A DNA stretch of 64,000 bases, taken from Aeromicrobium phragmitis. GTDB taxonomy: Bacteria; Actinomycetota; Actinomycetes; Propionibacteriales; Nocardioidaceae. Every line of letters begins with the position of its first letter. Position 1 is the first letter of the stretch. Location of the stretch: NCBI RefSeq assembly GCF_003674095.1, contig NZ_RDBF01000007.1, forward strand, positions 1 through 64,000, in the 5' to 3' direction. Shown here one piece after another: positions 56,183 through 64,000 of the stretch. A model generated the notes under the pieces. That model saw nothing but the letters and a program-made list of their open reading frames with translations, ran no database searches and was not told where the DNA came from. A program made the position numbers and the translations under genes.

Positions 56183-57112
56183 ATGCGTGCCATCGGAGTG
56201 ACAGAGCCCGGAGGACCCGAGCAGTTGCAGGTGCTCGACGTGCCCGAACGCGAACCCGGACCAGGCGAGGTGCGGATCGCAGTGCACGCGGCTGCGGTGA
56301 ATCCCACGGACGTCGGTCTTCGTGAGGGGAAGGGCATTCCCGACGGGCTCGAACCGCCGCACATCCCCGGGATGGACGCGGCCGGGGTCATCGACGCGAT
56401 CGGATCGGGCGTCGAACTGTCCGTGGGAGACCGTGTCGCGGCCGTGGTGAACCCGAGGCGGCCGGAGGGCGGCGCCTACGCCGAACGGATCGTCGTTCCG
56501 CAGTCGGGTGTCGCGCTGGTGCCCGACGATCTCGACCTCACCGCCGCGGCGACCGTCCCGCTCAACGGTCTGACCGCACTGCGCGCGCTCGACCTCCTCG
56601 AGCTGCCGCACGCCGGGACCCTCGCCATCACCGGAGCCGCCGGCGGGGTCGGCGGCTACGCCGTGCAGCTTGCAACGGCACGCGGCTATCACGTCGTTGC
56701 GGACGCCAAGCCCGAGGACGAGGACCTGGTGCGAAGCCTCGGCGCAGACACGGTGCTGCCCCGCGGCGACGGGTTCGCCGATGCCGTCCGCGAGGCGGAG
56801 CCCGGTGGGGTCGACGGACTCCTCGATGCCGCCCTGCTTGGCCGCGCCGCGCTCGGCGCCGTTCGCGACGGCGGAGCGATCGCTGCGGTGCGCCCATTCG
56901 AGGGGGAGGCCGATCGTGGGATCCGGATCGGGCTCGTGCAGCCGAAGGACTATCTGGAGCACGGGGACCGGCTGGCCGAACTCTTGACCATGGCGGTCGA
57001 CGGTGAACTGACGCCCCGCATCGCGGACACGCTTCCGGCCACCCAAGCCGCCGAAGCCCAGCAGCGCCTCGCCGCCGGCGGGGTGCGCGGTCGCCTCGTG
57101 CTGTCGTTGTGA
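56183..57112 (+). CDS. Zinc-independent MDR/quinone oxidoreductase-like protein
   Basis: A 309-residue medium-chain dehydrogenase: GPGEVRIAVHAAAVNPTDVG, IPGMDAAGVIDAIGSGVE, then the NADPH site LAITGAAGGVGGYAVQLATA. Zinc ligands are missing, so it belongs to the quinone reductase group. GTGGAGAC precedes the ATG. It overlaps the PfkB gene start by 4 bases. The paired position with PoxB-like enzyme suggests redox metabolism under stress. Confidence 0.87.
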   Translation: MRAIGVTEPGGPEQLQVLDVPEREPGPGEVRIAVHAAAVNPTDVGLREGKGIPDGLEPPHIPGMDAAGVIDAIGSGVELSVGDRVAAVVNPRRPEGGAYAERIVVPQSGVALVPDDLDLTAAATVPLNGLTALRALDLLELPHAGTLAITGAAGGVGGYAVQLATARGYHVVADAKPEDEDLVRSLGADTVLPRGDGFADAVREAEPGGVDGLLDAALLGRAALGAVRDGGAIAAVRPFEGEADRGIRIGLVQPKDYLEHGDRLAELLTMAVDGELTPRIADTLPATQAAEAQQRLAAGGVRGRLVLSL

Positions 57113-58083
57113 CCGTGGCCACGCCGACGAGACCACGGGCCGTCGTGCTCGGCCAGATCGGGCGCGACCTGGTGCTCGTGCTCGACGAGCTGCCTCCCGG
57201 GGGTGGAGCGGCACCCGTGCGCGAACGGCACGAGTGGTTGGGCGGCAAAGGCGCGAACCAGGCGCTGGCCTGTCGCCAACTCGGGGCCGACGCCGCACTG
57301 ATCGGTGCCGTGGCAGATGACGACGCAGGACAGGCCGCCCTGGAGCAGGCACAGCACGACGGCCTCGACGTGACCGGCGTGGTGCGTCGCAGTAACGCGA
57401 GGACCGCGTTGCTCATCGATGTCGTCGCGCCGCCCGGCACCCGGCGCCTGCTGGAGGACATCGGTCCAGATGTCACGCTCACGCCTGCCGACGTGGCGGC
57501 GGTGCACGGTCTCATCGCCGGGGCCGACGTGATGGTGCTGCAACTGCAGCAGCCGGCCGACGCCCTGCTCGCCGCCATCGAGGTCGTCGAGGGGACCGAT
57601 GTGCTCCTGGTCGCTGACGGCGCTCCCCCCGACGAGCAGGTGCGCGAAGCCCTGCTGCGTGCCGGTGCCGTACTCCGTGCCGACCAGCGCGAAGCTGCTC
57701 TCCTCACCGGACGGGAGCTGGCCGGCGCACCGGACACCCTCGTCGCGGCCGAGGACCTGGTGCGCCGTGGTGCCCGCGCCGTCGCCCTCTCGGCCGGTGC
57801 CGACGGTGACGTGGTCGCCTGGTCCGGCGGCCACGTCGTCACGCCACTGCTGGGCGAGCATCCCGTCGACCCCACCGGTGCCGGCGACGCGGCGACCGCC
57901 GCACTGGCGGTTGCGCTGAGCACGGGCGAGAGTCCAGAGCGGGCGGCATGGTGGGCGGCGGCCGCCGCGGCCCATAGCGTCGTGCAGGCAGGCGGGCGTG
58001 CTCGCCTTGACGCACGCGAGGTTCGGCGGGCTGCCGAGGAGGCTGAATCCGCCTCGGTGGCGAGCCTTCGCAGGAGGTCGTAG
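57109..58083 (+). CDS. PfkB-family (ribokinase-like) carbohydrate kinase
   Basis: A 324-residue ribokinase-fold kinase. WLGGKGANQALACRQLGADA and the catalytic HPVDPTGAGDAATAALAVAL (GAGD) are intact; MVLQLQQPADALLAAIEV resembles ribokinase. GTG start overlaps the stop of the quinone reductase. Ribose, a nucleoside or a similar pentose may be the substrate. The C-terminal tail (SASVASLRRRS) is longer than needed and Ser/Arg-rich. Confidence 0.85.
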   Translation: MTVATPTRPRAVVLGQIGRDLVLVLDELPPGGGAAPVRERHEWLGGKGANQALACRQLGADAALIGAVADDDAGQAALEQAQHDGLDVTGVVRRSNARTALLIDVVAPPGTRRLLEDIGPDVTLTPADVAAVHGLIAGADVMVLQLQQPADALLAAIEVVEGTDVLLVADGAPPDEQVREALLRAGAVLRADQREAALLTGRELAGAPDTLVAAEDLVRRGARAVALSAGADGDVVAWSGGHVVTPLLGEHPVDPTGAGDAATAALAVALSTGESPERAAWWAAAAAAHSVVQAGGRARLDAREVRRAAEEAESASVASLRRRS

Positions 58084-58173
58084 CGTGGAAAACGAGGCCG
58101 CTGGCGCTACCGGAACGGCGGTCTGGCTCGCGCAGCCCCGACGTTTCCGATCGATGAGAAGGGATGCACGCGT

Positions 58174-58449
58174 ATGACGTCGCAGAGCACCACCACCGAT
58201 CACGACGAGATCCGCCGCTGGGTCGAGGCGCACGACGGCACACCTGCGAGCGTCCGGTCCACCGAATCCGGCGACGATCCCGGCGTGCTGCGCATCGACT
58301 TCCCCGGAGGTGCCGGCGAGGACGACCTCGAGCACATCAGCTGGGGTCAGTGGTTCGACAAGTTCGAGGAGAACAACCTCGCGTTCCTGTACCAGGAGCA
58401 GAAGTCCGACGGCAGCGACAGCACGTTCTTCAAGCTCGTCAGTCGCTGA
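58174..58449 (+). CDS. Small conserved protein of unknown function
   Basis: A 91-residue soluble protein with an acidic N-terminal half (DHDEIRRWVEAHDGTPASVR) and a conserved-looking end (HISWGQWFDKFEENNLAFLY). I recall similar short proteins in other Actinobacteria but cannot name the family. AGAAGGGA precedes ATG 58174. It could be a stress-induced small protein given its place beside hemerythrin and catalase genes; this is only positional. Confidence 0.72.
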   Translation: MTSQSTTTDHDEIRRWVEAHDGTPASVRSTESGDDPGVLRIDFPGGAGEDDLEHISWGQWFDKFEENNLAFLYQEQKSDGSDSTFFKLVSR

Positions 58450-58486
58450 CCACTCCTGATAGCGAAGTGGCAAAGGGGGAGGCGTG

Positions 58487-59023
58487 ATGCGTCGACGCGA
58501 CGTTGCCTGGTCCGGCGTCGACGCCGACAGCCATGAGATCTGCCGGCTCGAGGTTTCCGACAGTGGAGTCGTCGCGTCGGGGTCCATCAGCGGGCCGTCC
58601 GTCTCCTGCACCTACTCGGTGACGACGACTCCCGACTGGCAGTTCCGGTCGCTGACGTTGAACAGTCACGAACGGGAACTGCAGGTCGACTTCGACGGTG
58701 TGCGGTGGTGCGTCAATCACGAGGAACGGTCCGATCTCGCCGACGCAACGGAAGTCGATCTGTCCGTGAGTCCCTTCAGCAACACCCTGCCGATCCGGCG
58801 CCTGGCCCTCGCGCCGGGTGACCGGGCAGACATCCTCACCGCTTATGTGACCGTCCCTGACCTCGTGGTGACGACGGATCCGCAGAGGTACACGCGCCTC
58901 AGCGAGGATGAATATCTCTACGAATCACGCGACAGCGACTTCAGCCGGACCATCAGCGTGGACGCGGACGGCCTCGTCGTCACCTACCCGGGGCTCTTTC
59001 AGCAAGAGGCGACGTCGATCTGA
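58487..59023 (+). CDS. Putative glycolipid-binding domain protein
   Basis: A 178-residue beta-rich protein: VAWSGVDADSHEICRLEVSD, YSVTTTPDWQFRSLTLNSHE, VDLSVSPFSNTLPIRRLALA and YTRLSEDEYLYESRDSDFSR match the layout of the putative glycolipid-binding family (PF06475). Function unproven. GGGGGAGG lies before ATG 58487; GTG 58484 would be too close to it. Confidence 0.82.
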   Translation: MRRRDVAWSGVDADSHEICRLEVSDSGVVASGSISGPSVSCTYSVTTTPDWQFRSLTLNSHERELQVDFDGVRWCVNHEERSDLADATEVDLSVSPFSNTLPIRRLALAPGDRADILTAYVTVPDLVVTTDPQRYTRLSEDEYLYESRDSDFSRTISVDADGLVVTYPGLFQQEATSI

Positions 59024-59151
59024 GCCCGCCATGCTCGCGCGAGGTGGTGTCGGCGGGTTGAGCGGCACCACGCGTCAACGATGGACGCCGCGATTCGGTT
59101 CTCCTGGGCATGGGCAATGGCAGCCCACGAGTCCCGATCCGAGGAGAAGAC

Positions 59152-59859
59152 ATGACGTCCCTGGCCGACCAGACCACCGAGGAGCTCGGCGGGCGGCTCA
59201 GTGTGCTGTGGCGACAGAAGAGCGACCACATCGAGCTCGACCGGCTGTTGAAGGAGCTCGACGCCGCCACGACTCGCGAGGAGGAAGACCGTGTGCTGCA
59301 GCGGATCTACCGTCTGGTGTTTCCGCACGCCTTCGCCGAGGAGACGGTGCTGTGGCCGGTCATCCGGCGTCTGCTGCCCGAGGGAGAAGCGCTGACGTTG
59401 GAGGTGGAGCAGGAGCACCAGGAGGTCAACGAGCTGGTCCGGAGTCTGGAGGACGAGAAGGAGCCTTCGGCGGATCGCGCGCTGCGGATCGAGCGGCTGG
59501 CGGCGGTGCTGCGCGAGGACGTGCGCGACGAGGAGGACGAGTTGCTGCCGCGGCTGCAGGAGAAGCTCAGCGTGCCGCAGCTGCGCGCATTGGGCGTTGC
59601 CTGGGAGGCGGTCCGGCGGATCTCTCCCACGCGGGCCCATCCGGTCGTGGCTCGCCGTCCTCCGGGCAATGTCTTGTCCTCACTGCCGCTGTCGGCGGTC
59701 GACCGACTTCGCGACGGAGCCGACGTCCTCGCTCGCGGCGACGTCGCGCCGCACCTGGTCGAGCCGGCGCAGCGGGGACTCACCCGAGCGGCGCGCCGCC
59801 TCGAAGGGGTGGGCCCGTTCCGCCGCGGTGAGCACCCCTCGACGCACTCTGGGGACTGA
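59152..59859 (+). CDS. Hemerythrin-domain (HHE) protein
   Basis: A 235-residue protein. HHE helices are KSDHIELDRLLKEL, VFPHAFAEETVLWPVIRRLL (H..xE) and EVEQEHQEVNELVRSLED; in the fourth, LREDVRDEEDELLPRL, the expected ligand His appears as Asp, so iron binding may be altered. A long C-terminal part (160-235, RISPTRAHPVVARRPPG...) is extra. GAGGAG is spaced well before ATG 59152. It may sense or store oxygen/iron beside the Mn-catalase. Confidence 0.83.
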   Translation: MTSLADQTTEELGGRLSVLWRQKSDHIELDRLLKELDAATTREEEDRVLQRIYRLVFPHAFAEETVLWPVIRRLLPEGEALTLEVEQEHQEVNELVRSLEDEKEPSADRALRIERLAAVLREDVRDEEDELLPRLQEKLSVPQLRALGVAWEAVRRISPTRAHPVVARRPPGNVLSSLPLSAVDRLRDGADVLARGDVAPHLVEPAQRGLTRAARRLEGVGPFRRGEHPSTHSGD

Positions 59860-59917
59860 GCGCCGACACGGACGAGGGCGGCCAGCTGTCACAGCCCGAC
59901 CGCCCTCGTCGCGTGTC

Positions 59918-60085
59918 TCATGTCGTCGCATACCGCCTCCGACGCACGACCTGCAGCGCATGCGAACGATGAATGCCACAGAACGCCGCGAACGGCGCCA
60001 GCACCACCCCCAGCCCGCCACTGACGAGCAGGACGGCGGCCAACGCGAACCACACCGCCAGGTACGACCACTCTGTCGCGGTCAT
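59918..60085 (-). CDS. Short single-span membrane protein coupled to Mn-catalase
   Basis: A 55-residue protein: WSYLAVWFALAAVLLVSGGL continuing GVVLAPFAAF gives one long hydrophobic span, followed by a His/Arg-rich end (HRSHALQVVRRRRYATT). Its ATG overlaps the Mn-catalase stop (ATGA), so it would be translated right after it. Too short for database rules, but the coupling and hydrophobicity argue that it is real. Role unknown. Confidence 0.55.
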   Translation of the reverse strand: MTATEWSYLAVWFALAAVLLVSGGLGVVLAPFAAFCGIHRSHALQVVRRRRYATT

Positions 60086-60945
60086 GACAGCGCGTCCTTC
60101 GCCTTGTCGACGAGGCCCTTGGTCTCCGTCAGCGGGTTGGTGCCGTAGAGACGGGGATCGCCGGGCGCGAGCTCGCGGGCTTCGCCGGTCGCCTGAATCA
60201 ACGCGGAGCGGAAGTCGCCGCCGCCGTCGGGCGCGGGGCCGTTCGCCCACCGGCCCTCGGTCGCCGCTTCACCATCGGACGCCTGGATGAAGGTTCGAGC
60301 GAACTCGCCGAACTCCTCCTCCAGGGGGAACGCCTCGGGCACCGGGACGTTGTCGAGTCCGTCGGCCTTCAGCTCCTCGATCGCCGACAGCCACTGCATC
60401 TGGTGCATGTGATCACGCGTGATGAGGAAACGGATCAGATCCTTCATCCCGGGGTCGTCGGTCATGTGGAACAGCCGCGACACCTGCAACCGTCCCTGCA
60501 TCTCCGCGGTGACGTTGAGGTGGAAGTCGGCCATCAGGTTGCCGCTGGCGGTGATGTAGGCGCCCGACCACGGGATGCCGTTGCTGTCGTGCGGATAGGC
60601 ACCGCCGCCGTTCACGATGGTGTGCTGCGGGTTCTGCAGCCCGAACTCCGACGACTGGGTCGACCCGGTCGTGTCGTCGGGGGCCATGGGAGGTGCCTTG
60701 TCGAGCAGTTGGTCGATCGCCGTGACGATCATCTCGACGTGCCCGAGCTCCTCGGTGCCGATCGCCATCAGCATGTCGCGGTACTTGCCGGGCAGGCGCG
60801 CGTTCCAGCCTTGGTACAAGTACTGCATCGCTACGGTCATTTCCCCCCACTTGCCGCCGAGCACCTCTTGGAACCGGCGCGCGAACGCGGGATCGGGAGC
60901 GTGGGCTTTGACGTCGAACTGCGGGGCCTTCTGGTGAGTGAACAT
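60082..60945 (-). CDS. Manganese (non-heme) catalase
   Basis: A 287-residue di-manganese catalase that splits hydrogen peroxide. Metal ligands are visible in two pairs of helices: IGTEELGHVEMIVTAIDQLL (ExxH) and NVTAEMQGRLQVSRLF with FLITRDHMHQMQWLSAIEEL. VAMQYLYQGWNARLPGKYRD is a family segment. ATG 60945 (MFTHQ) has GAGG upstream at good distance; ATG 60951 is possible. It complements KatG at 50 kb. Confidence 0.92.
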   Translation of the reverse strand: MFTHQKAPQFDVKAHAPDPAFARRFQEVLGGKWGEMTVAMQYLYQGWNARLPGKYRDMLMAIGTEELGHVEMIVTAIDQLLDKAPPMAPDDTTGSTQSSEFGLQNPQHTIVNGGGAYPHDSNGIPWSGAYITASGNLMADFHLNVTAEMQGRLQVSRLFHMTDDPGMKDLIRFLITRDHMHQMQWLSAIEELKADGLDNVPVPEAFPLEEEFGEFARTFIQASDGEAATEGRWANGPAPDGGGDFRSALIQATGEARELAPGDPRLYGTNPLTETKGLVDKAKDALS

Positions 60946-61093
60946 CTGCATCCTCTTCCTTGTCGGGTGCGCGAGGTTCCCCCGAGCCTGAGGACGTCCT
61001 CGCACGTGTTGGGACGCCTGTACCCGATTGGGTGCGCAGCTAATCACCGATCTCGACCGGTTCATCGGCGCGAGATCGGGGTACCGACCCGAC

Positions 61094-61276
61094 ATGACTT
61101 CTGCACCGCACGAGCACGACGACGGCAAGGACCAGGACAGCGGCGACGGTCGCCAGCCCGCCAACCAAGGGCCGGTTCCGCCGGAGCCTGAAGAGATGCC
61201 CGACACCGGCGAGGGGACGCTCGCGCCGGAGATGGGGGACGGGGACGTCGAAGAGGAGCGCGGCCACCACGGCTGA
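61094..61276 (+). CDS. Small acidic, disordered protein
   Basis: A 60-residue protein rich in Asp, Glu, Gly and Pro (SAPHEHDDGKDQDSGDGRQP, TGEGTLAPEMGDGDVEEERG) with no hydrophobic core. Likely intrinsically disordered. No clear ribosome site. It is divergent from the Mn-catalase. It may be a stress-related small protein or a spurious frame. Confidence 0.4.
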   Translation: MTSAPHEHDDGKDQDSGDGRQPANQGPVPPEPEEMPDTGEGTLAPEMGDGDVEEERGHHG

Positions 61277-61330
61277 CTCTCGGCGGGCTGATCGGTACCG
61301 AGGCCGCACCAGACAGGAGACGAGCCGCGG

Positions 61331-61678
61331 ATGGAGTTTCAGGAACTGGTCGAGACCGCCGGGCGGGCCGTCGATCTCGCCGGCGTCGGCGCCGTGCTGG
61401 GCGGGGCGGTCCTCGCCACCGCGCTCGCGGTCGCTCGTCTCGTCCGTCGCGAACCGGGCACGTACCGGCGTTTCCGGCGGTTCCTGGGACGTTCGATCCT
61501 GCTGGGGCTCGAGCTCCTGGTCGCGGCCGACATCATCCGCACCGTCGCCGTCACGCCGACGCTGGAAAGTGTGGCCGTCCTCGCCGGGATCGTGCTCATC
61601 CGAACGTTCTTGAGCTGGTCGCTGGAGCTGGAGATCACCGGCCACTGGCCGTGGCAGAAGGGCGCCGCTACGGACTGA
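61331..61678 (+). CDS. DUF1622 family membrane protein
   Basis: A 115-residue protein with three hydrophobic segments (LAGVGAVLGGAVLATALAVA, FLGRSILLGLELLVAADIIR, SVAVLAGIVLIRTFLSWSLE). The DIIRTVAVTPTLESVAVLAG stretch is the DUF1622 signature. GACAGGAGAC and GAG lie upstream of ATG 61331. Function is unknown in the family. Confidence 0.82.
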   Translation: MEFQELVETAGRAVDLAGVGAVLGGAVLATALAVARLVRREPGTYRRFRRFLGRSILLGLELLVAADIIRTVAVTPTLESVAVLAGIVLIRTFLSWSLELEITGHWPWQKGAATD

Positions 61679-61681
61679 CGT

Positions 61682-61905
61682 CCTCGGTCAGCAACCAGGT
61701 GTCCTTGATCCCGCCGCCCTGCGAGGAGTTGAGCTAGTAGGAGATCAGCTCCGGAACATGGCGGTACATCGCCTTGTCGTCGCCACGCCCGTGCCCGGCG
61801 GGTTGGTGAGCACGACCTCGCGCTGTGCCGCGACGCTGAGAATCACTTCGCCCAGTGCCTCGCCGTCTGGGCCACCAGCTCGGTGAGCTGCTCGTCTAGC
61901 TGCGA
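61682..61905 (-). pseudogene. Collapsed circularly permuted ATP-grasp gene
   Basis: Read on the - strand across frames: VVLTNPPGTGV, frameshift, DDKAMYRHVPELISY, stop, LNSSQGGIKDTWLLTEDV. NPPGTG-DDK-MY-HVP and NSSQGG..KDTW are characteristic of CP_ATPgrasp proteins (partners of alpha-E/DUF403 proteins), normally separated by over 100 residues. So an internal deletion, a frameshift and a stop are all present. The gene is dead; its alpha-E and transglutaminase partners are not in the window. Confidence 0.75.
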
Positions 61906-61909
61906 CGGG

Positions 61910-62683
61910 TCACACGAACAGCATGTTCACGACGGCGACCGTGCCGACCACCACGATGACCGCGCGCAAGGCCGCGGGGGAGAGGCGTCGGCCGAAGCGC
62001 GCGCCGAGCACACCGCCGCCAGCGGACCCGAGCGCGATCAGTGCGACGACGATCCAGTCGATCGCGTCCCACGCCACGAGCACGAACACGACGGCAGCGA
62101 TGCCGTTGACGCCGGTGACCAGGAGGTTCTTCATGGCGTTGATCGACTGCAATGATGCTGCGGTCAACATGCCGAGCATGCCAACCAGCAGAATGCCTTG
62201 CGCCGCACCGAAGTAGCCGCCGTAGATCCCGACCACGAACGTCGCGACCGTGACCGCGGCCAGCCGCTTCCCGTGTGCACCGCCGCGCGGCACCCCGCCG
62301 TTCCTGCGAGCCGCGCGCCGTTGCACGGCGGGACCAGCGACCACCATGACCAGCCCGAGCACCACCAGCACCGGCACGATCGCCGCGAACGCCTCTGCCG
62401 GAAGCGCGAGCAGGAGGGCAGCTCCGGTGATACCGCCGGCGATGGAGGAGGGCAGCAGCCGGCGTAGTAACCGCGGATTGCCTCCGAGCTCGCGCCGATA
62501 ACCGAACGTTCCCGCAAGGTTGCCGCCCAGCAACCCGATGCTGTTCGACACGTTGGCTGCCAGTGGCGGGTAGCCCAGCAAGAGCAGCACAGGAAACGTC
62601 ACCAGGGTGCCGGAGCCGACGATGACGTTGATCATCCCGGCCCACACGCCAGCGCCGGCGATCGCCATCCACTCGGTCCACAT
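61910..62683 (-). CDS. TauE/SafE-family sulfite/anion exporter-like permease
   Basis: A 257-residue membrane protein with about eight hydrophobic segments. WAGMINVIVGSGTLVTFPVL near the N-terminus and VGIYGGYFGAAQGILLVGML in the second half are the two pseudo-repeat signatures (GxG...P, GxYGGxxGxG) of TauE/SafE (formerly DUF81). It may move sulfite, sulfoacetate or another organic anion. ATG 62683; it is divergent from the PutP-like gene with about 115 bases between. Confidence 0.88.
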   Translation of the reverse strand: MWTEWMAIAGAGVWAGMINVIVGSGTLVTFPVLLLLGYPPLAANVSNSIGLLGGNLAGTFGYRRELGGNPRLLRRLLPSSIAGGITGAALLLALPAEAFAAIVPVLVVLGLVMVVAGPAVQRRAARRNGGVPRGGAHGKRLAAVTVATFVVGIYGGYFGAAQGILLVGMLGMLTAASLQSINAMKNLLVTGVNGIAAVVFVLVAWDAIDWIVVALIALGSAGGGVLGARFGRRLSPAALRAVIVVVGTVAVVNMLFV

Positions 62684-62799
62684 ACGTCCCCCTGACGGGT
62701 GACCCTATCGATCGGTCGTGGCAAGCCACCGCTTGGCTCACACCGTGCAGGTGTGCCATTCTGTGCGGGTTTACCCTGGAATTGAGGAAAGGCGATCCC

Positions 62800-64000
62800 T
62801 TGTCCGACCAGACCTACCAGCTCGCGGCGCTCGTGATCTACTTCGCCGCCATGTTGGCGATCGGCTACTACGCCTACCGGCGTACGTCCAGCCACGAGGA
62901 TTACATGCTCGCCGGCCGCAACCTGCCCTCGTGGGCGGCGGCCCTGAGCGCCGGCGCCTCCGACATGTCCGGCTGGCTCATGATGGGCCTACCGGGCGCC
63001 ATCTACGTCGCCGGCCTCATCGAATCGTGGATCGCGATCGGCCTGACGATCGGCGCTTACCTGAACTGGCGCTTCGTCGCCCCCCGGCTGCGCGCCTACA
63101 CCGAGGTCTCGCGGAACTCGATCACCATCCCGAGCTTCCTCGAGAACCGGCTGCGTGACTCCTCGCGCCTGCTGCGCGTGGCCTCGGGGATCGTCATCCT
63201 CGTGTTCTTCACCTTCTACGTGTCCTCGGGCATGGTCGCCGGGGGTGTGTTTTTCGAGAGCTCCTTCGATTCCAGCTACCTGTTCGGCATGGGCCTCGTC
63301 GCCGGGATCACCTTGCTGTACACCCTGTTCGGCGGGTTCCTCGGCGCATCGCTGACCGACGTCGTGCAGGGGGTCATGATGATGATCGCCCTCATCGTCG
63401 TCCCGGTCATGGCAGTCATCGCCCTCGGCGGTCCGGGCGAGGCGATCAGCGCCGTGCGCGAGCTCGAGCCGGGCCATCTGTCCTTCGCCGGAGGCACCGC
63501 GCTCACCACGACGGCCGTCGTCGGCATCATCTCGGCACTCGGTTGGGGTCTGGGCTACTTCGGCCAACCGCACATCATCGTGCGCTTCATGGCGTTGCGT
63601 AACCCGTCCGCCGCCACCGCGGCGCGCCGCATCGGCATGGGCTGGATGATCGTCTCGATGATCGGTGCCGTGATCGGCGGTCTGGTCGGCCTCGCGTACT
63701 TCGCCGAAGCCGGAAACGACGTCGGCGATCCGGAGACCGTCATCTTGACGATGGCGCAGCTGCTGCTCCACCCGGTCGTGGCCGGATTCGTTCTGGCGGC
63801 CGTCCTGGCGGCGGTGATGAGCACGATCTCCAGCCAGCTGATCGTGTCGTCGTCGGCGCTCGTCGAGGACCTGTACAAGGTCGTCGGCAAGTCCGCGCCC
63901 TCCTCGCGCGTCCTGGTGACGCTCGGTCGGGTGTGTGTGCTGGTGGTGGCCGTGGTCGCCGCGTTGCTCGCCCTCGATCCCGACGGAACCATCCTCAGCC
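62800..64000 (+). CDS. putP: Sodium/proline symporter (PutP-like), 3' end beyond window
   Basis: The first 400 residues of a sodium:solute symporter family protein: LAALVIYFAAMLAIGYYAYR, SSHEDYMLAGRNLPSWAAAL, SAGASDMSGWLMMGLPGAIY and GWGLGYFGQPHIIVRFMALR are PutP landmarks, with at least nine transmembrane segments visible. It imports L-proline with Na+ in known relatives. TTG 62800 has GAGGAAAGG upstream. The gene is open at the right edge; no promoter was identified beyond the divergent gap. Confidence 0.92.
   Translation, partial: MSDQTYQLAALVIYFAAMLAIGYYAYRRTSSHEDYMLAGRNLPSWAAALSAGASDMSGWLMMGLPGAIYVAGLIESWIAIGLTIGAYLNWRFVAPRLRAYTEVSRNSITIPSFLENRLRDSSRLLRVASGIVILVFFTFYVSSGMVAGGVFFESSFDSSYLFGMGLVAGITLLYTLFGGFLGASLTDVVQGVMMMIALIVVPVMAVIALGGPGEAISAVRELEPGHLSFAGGTALTTTAVVGIISALGWGLGYFGQPHIIVRFMALRNPSAATAARRIGMGWMIVSMIGAVIGGLVGLAYFAEAGNDVGDPETVILTMAQLLLHPVVAGFVLAAVLAAVMSTISSQLIVSSSALVEDLYKVVGKSAPSSRVLVTLGRVCVLVVAVVAALLALDPDGTILS

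Noticed and set aside
54331-56325. A 664-codon open frame on the + strand opposite the ThDP enzyme
   Set aside because: Composition typical of antisense frames; the - strand codes a complete ThDP enzyme.

Overview
The window is GC-rich actinobacterial DNA. Its first 17 kb carries a gene order I know from Mycobacterium tuberculosis (about Rv1692 to Rv1713): HAD phosphatase, a small ORF, tlyA, NAD kinase, recN, steA/steB, pyrG, a Nudix hydrolase, xerD, parA, scpA, scpB, rluB, cmk, der. A tyrA gene sits between rluB and cmk, which fits the Nocardioides/Aeromicrobium side of the phylum. I cannot place it more exactly without a database search. The first ~22 bases look like the 3' end of a 5S rRNA and are followed by a strong hairpin, so the window probably begins just after an rRNA operon.

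Layout. (1) 0.1-17.1 kb, + strand: the housekeeping block above, mostly with 4-base stop/start overlaps. (2) 17.2-29.8 kb, mainly - strand: a glycan cluster holding every step for a nucleotide-activated heptose: GmhA isomerase, two HldE-type bifunctional kinase/nucleotidyltransferases, and a GmhB phosphatase with its zinc motif. With them are three GT9 (heptosyltransferase-like), two GT4-like and one GT2-like glycosyltransferases, an aldehyde dehydrogenase and an SDR oxidoreductase. (3) 30.0-31.3 kb: 3-hydroxyacyl-CoA dehydrogenase and tRNA-Pro(GGG) with its terminator. (4) 31.3-37.6 kb: an island of lower GC and foreign codon use directly behind the tRNA. It has an IS481-type transposase remnant, a membrane-protein/DUF262 gene pair and a type II restriction-modification pair. 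(5) 37.7-48.6 kb: an accessory stretch of small oxidoreductases, stress proteins and regulators (ECF41 sigma factor, TetR, MerR, ArsR, HxlR) and a DrrAB-type exporter. It shows repeated gene decay: an exporter ATPase missing its catalytic core, a reductase cut short and fused to an ArsR regulator, and a relic of a second MerR gene. (6) 48.6-62 kb: a stress and metabolism region with furA-katG, an M20 amidohydrolase, a WYL regulator, a TPP-dependent PoxB-like enzyme, quinone reductase, PfkB kinase, hemerythrin, manganese catalase and the rubble of an ATP-grasp gene. (7) 62-64 kb: a TauE/SafE permease and the 5' part of a PutP-type symporter that runs off the end.

How the genes work together. 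The heptose cluster should turn sedoheptulose 7-phosphate into an activated heptose that its own glycosyltransferases place on an unknown surface glycan. The two HldE copies may have split duties, because the first has lost a key histidine of its nucleotidyltransferase motif. The island looks like a defence locus: a conventional restriction-modification pair beside an operon of a two-helix membrane protein and a GmrS-like DUF262 protein. That operon is the best candidate here for an undescribed system. KatG, Mn-catalase and hemerythrin suggest marked peroxide and redox stress. A family of palindromic intergenic repeats (at 15.7 and 29.9 kb, with a look-alike at 39.7 kb) is not explained by any gene.
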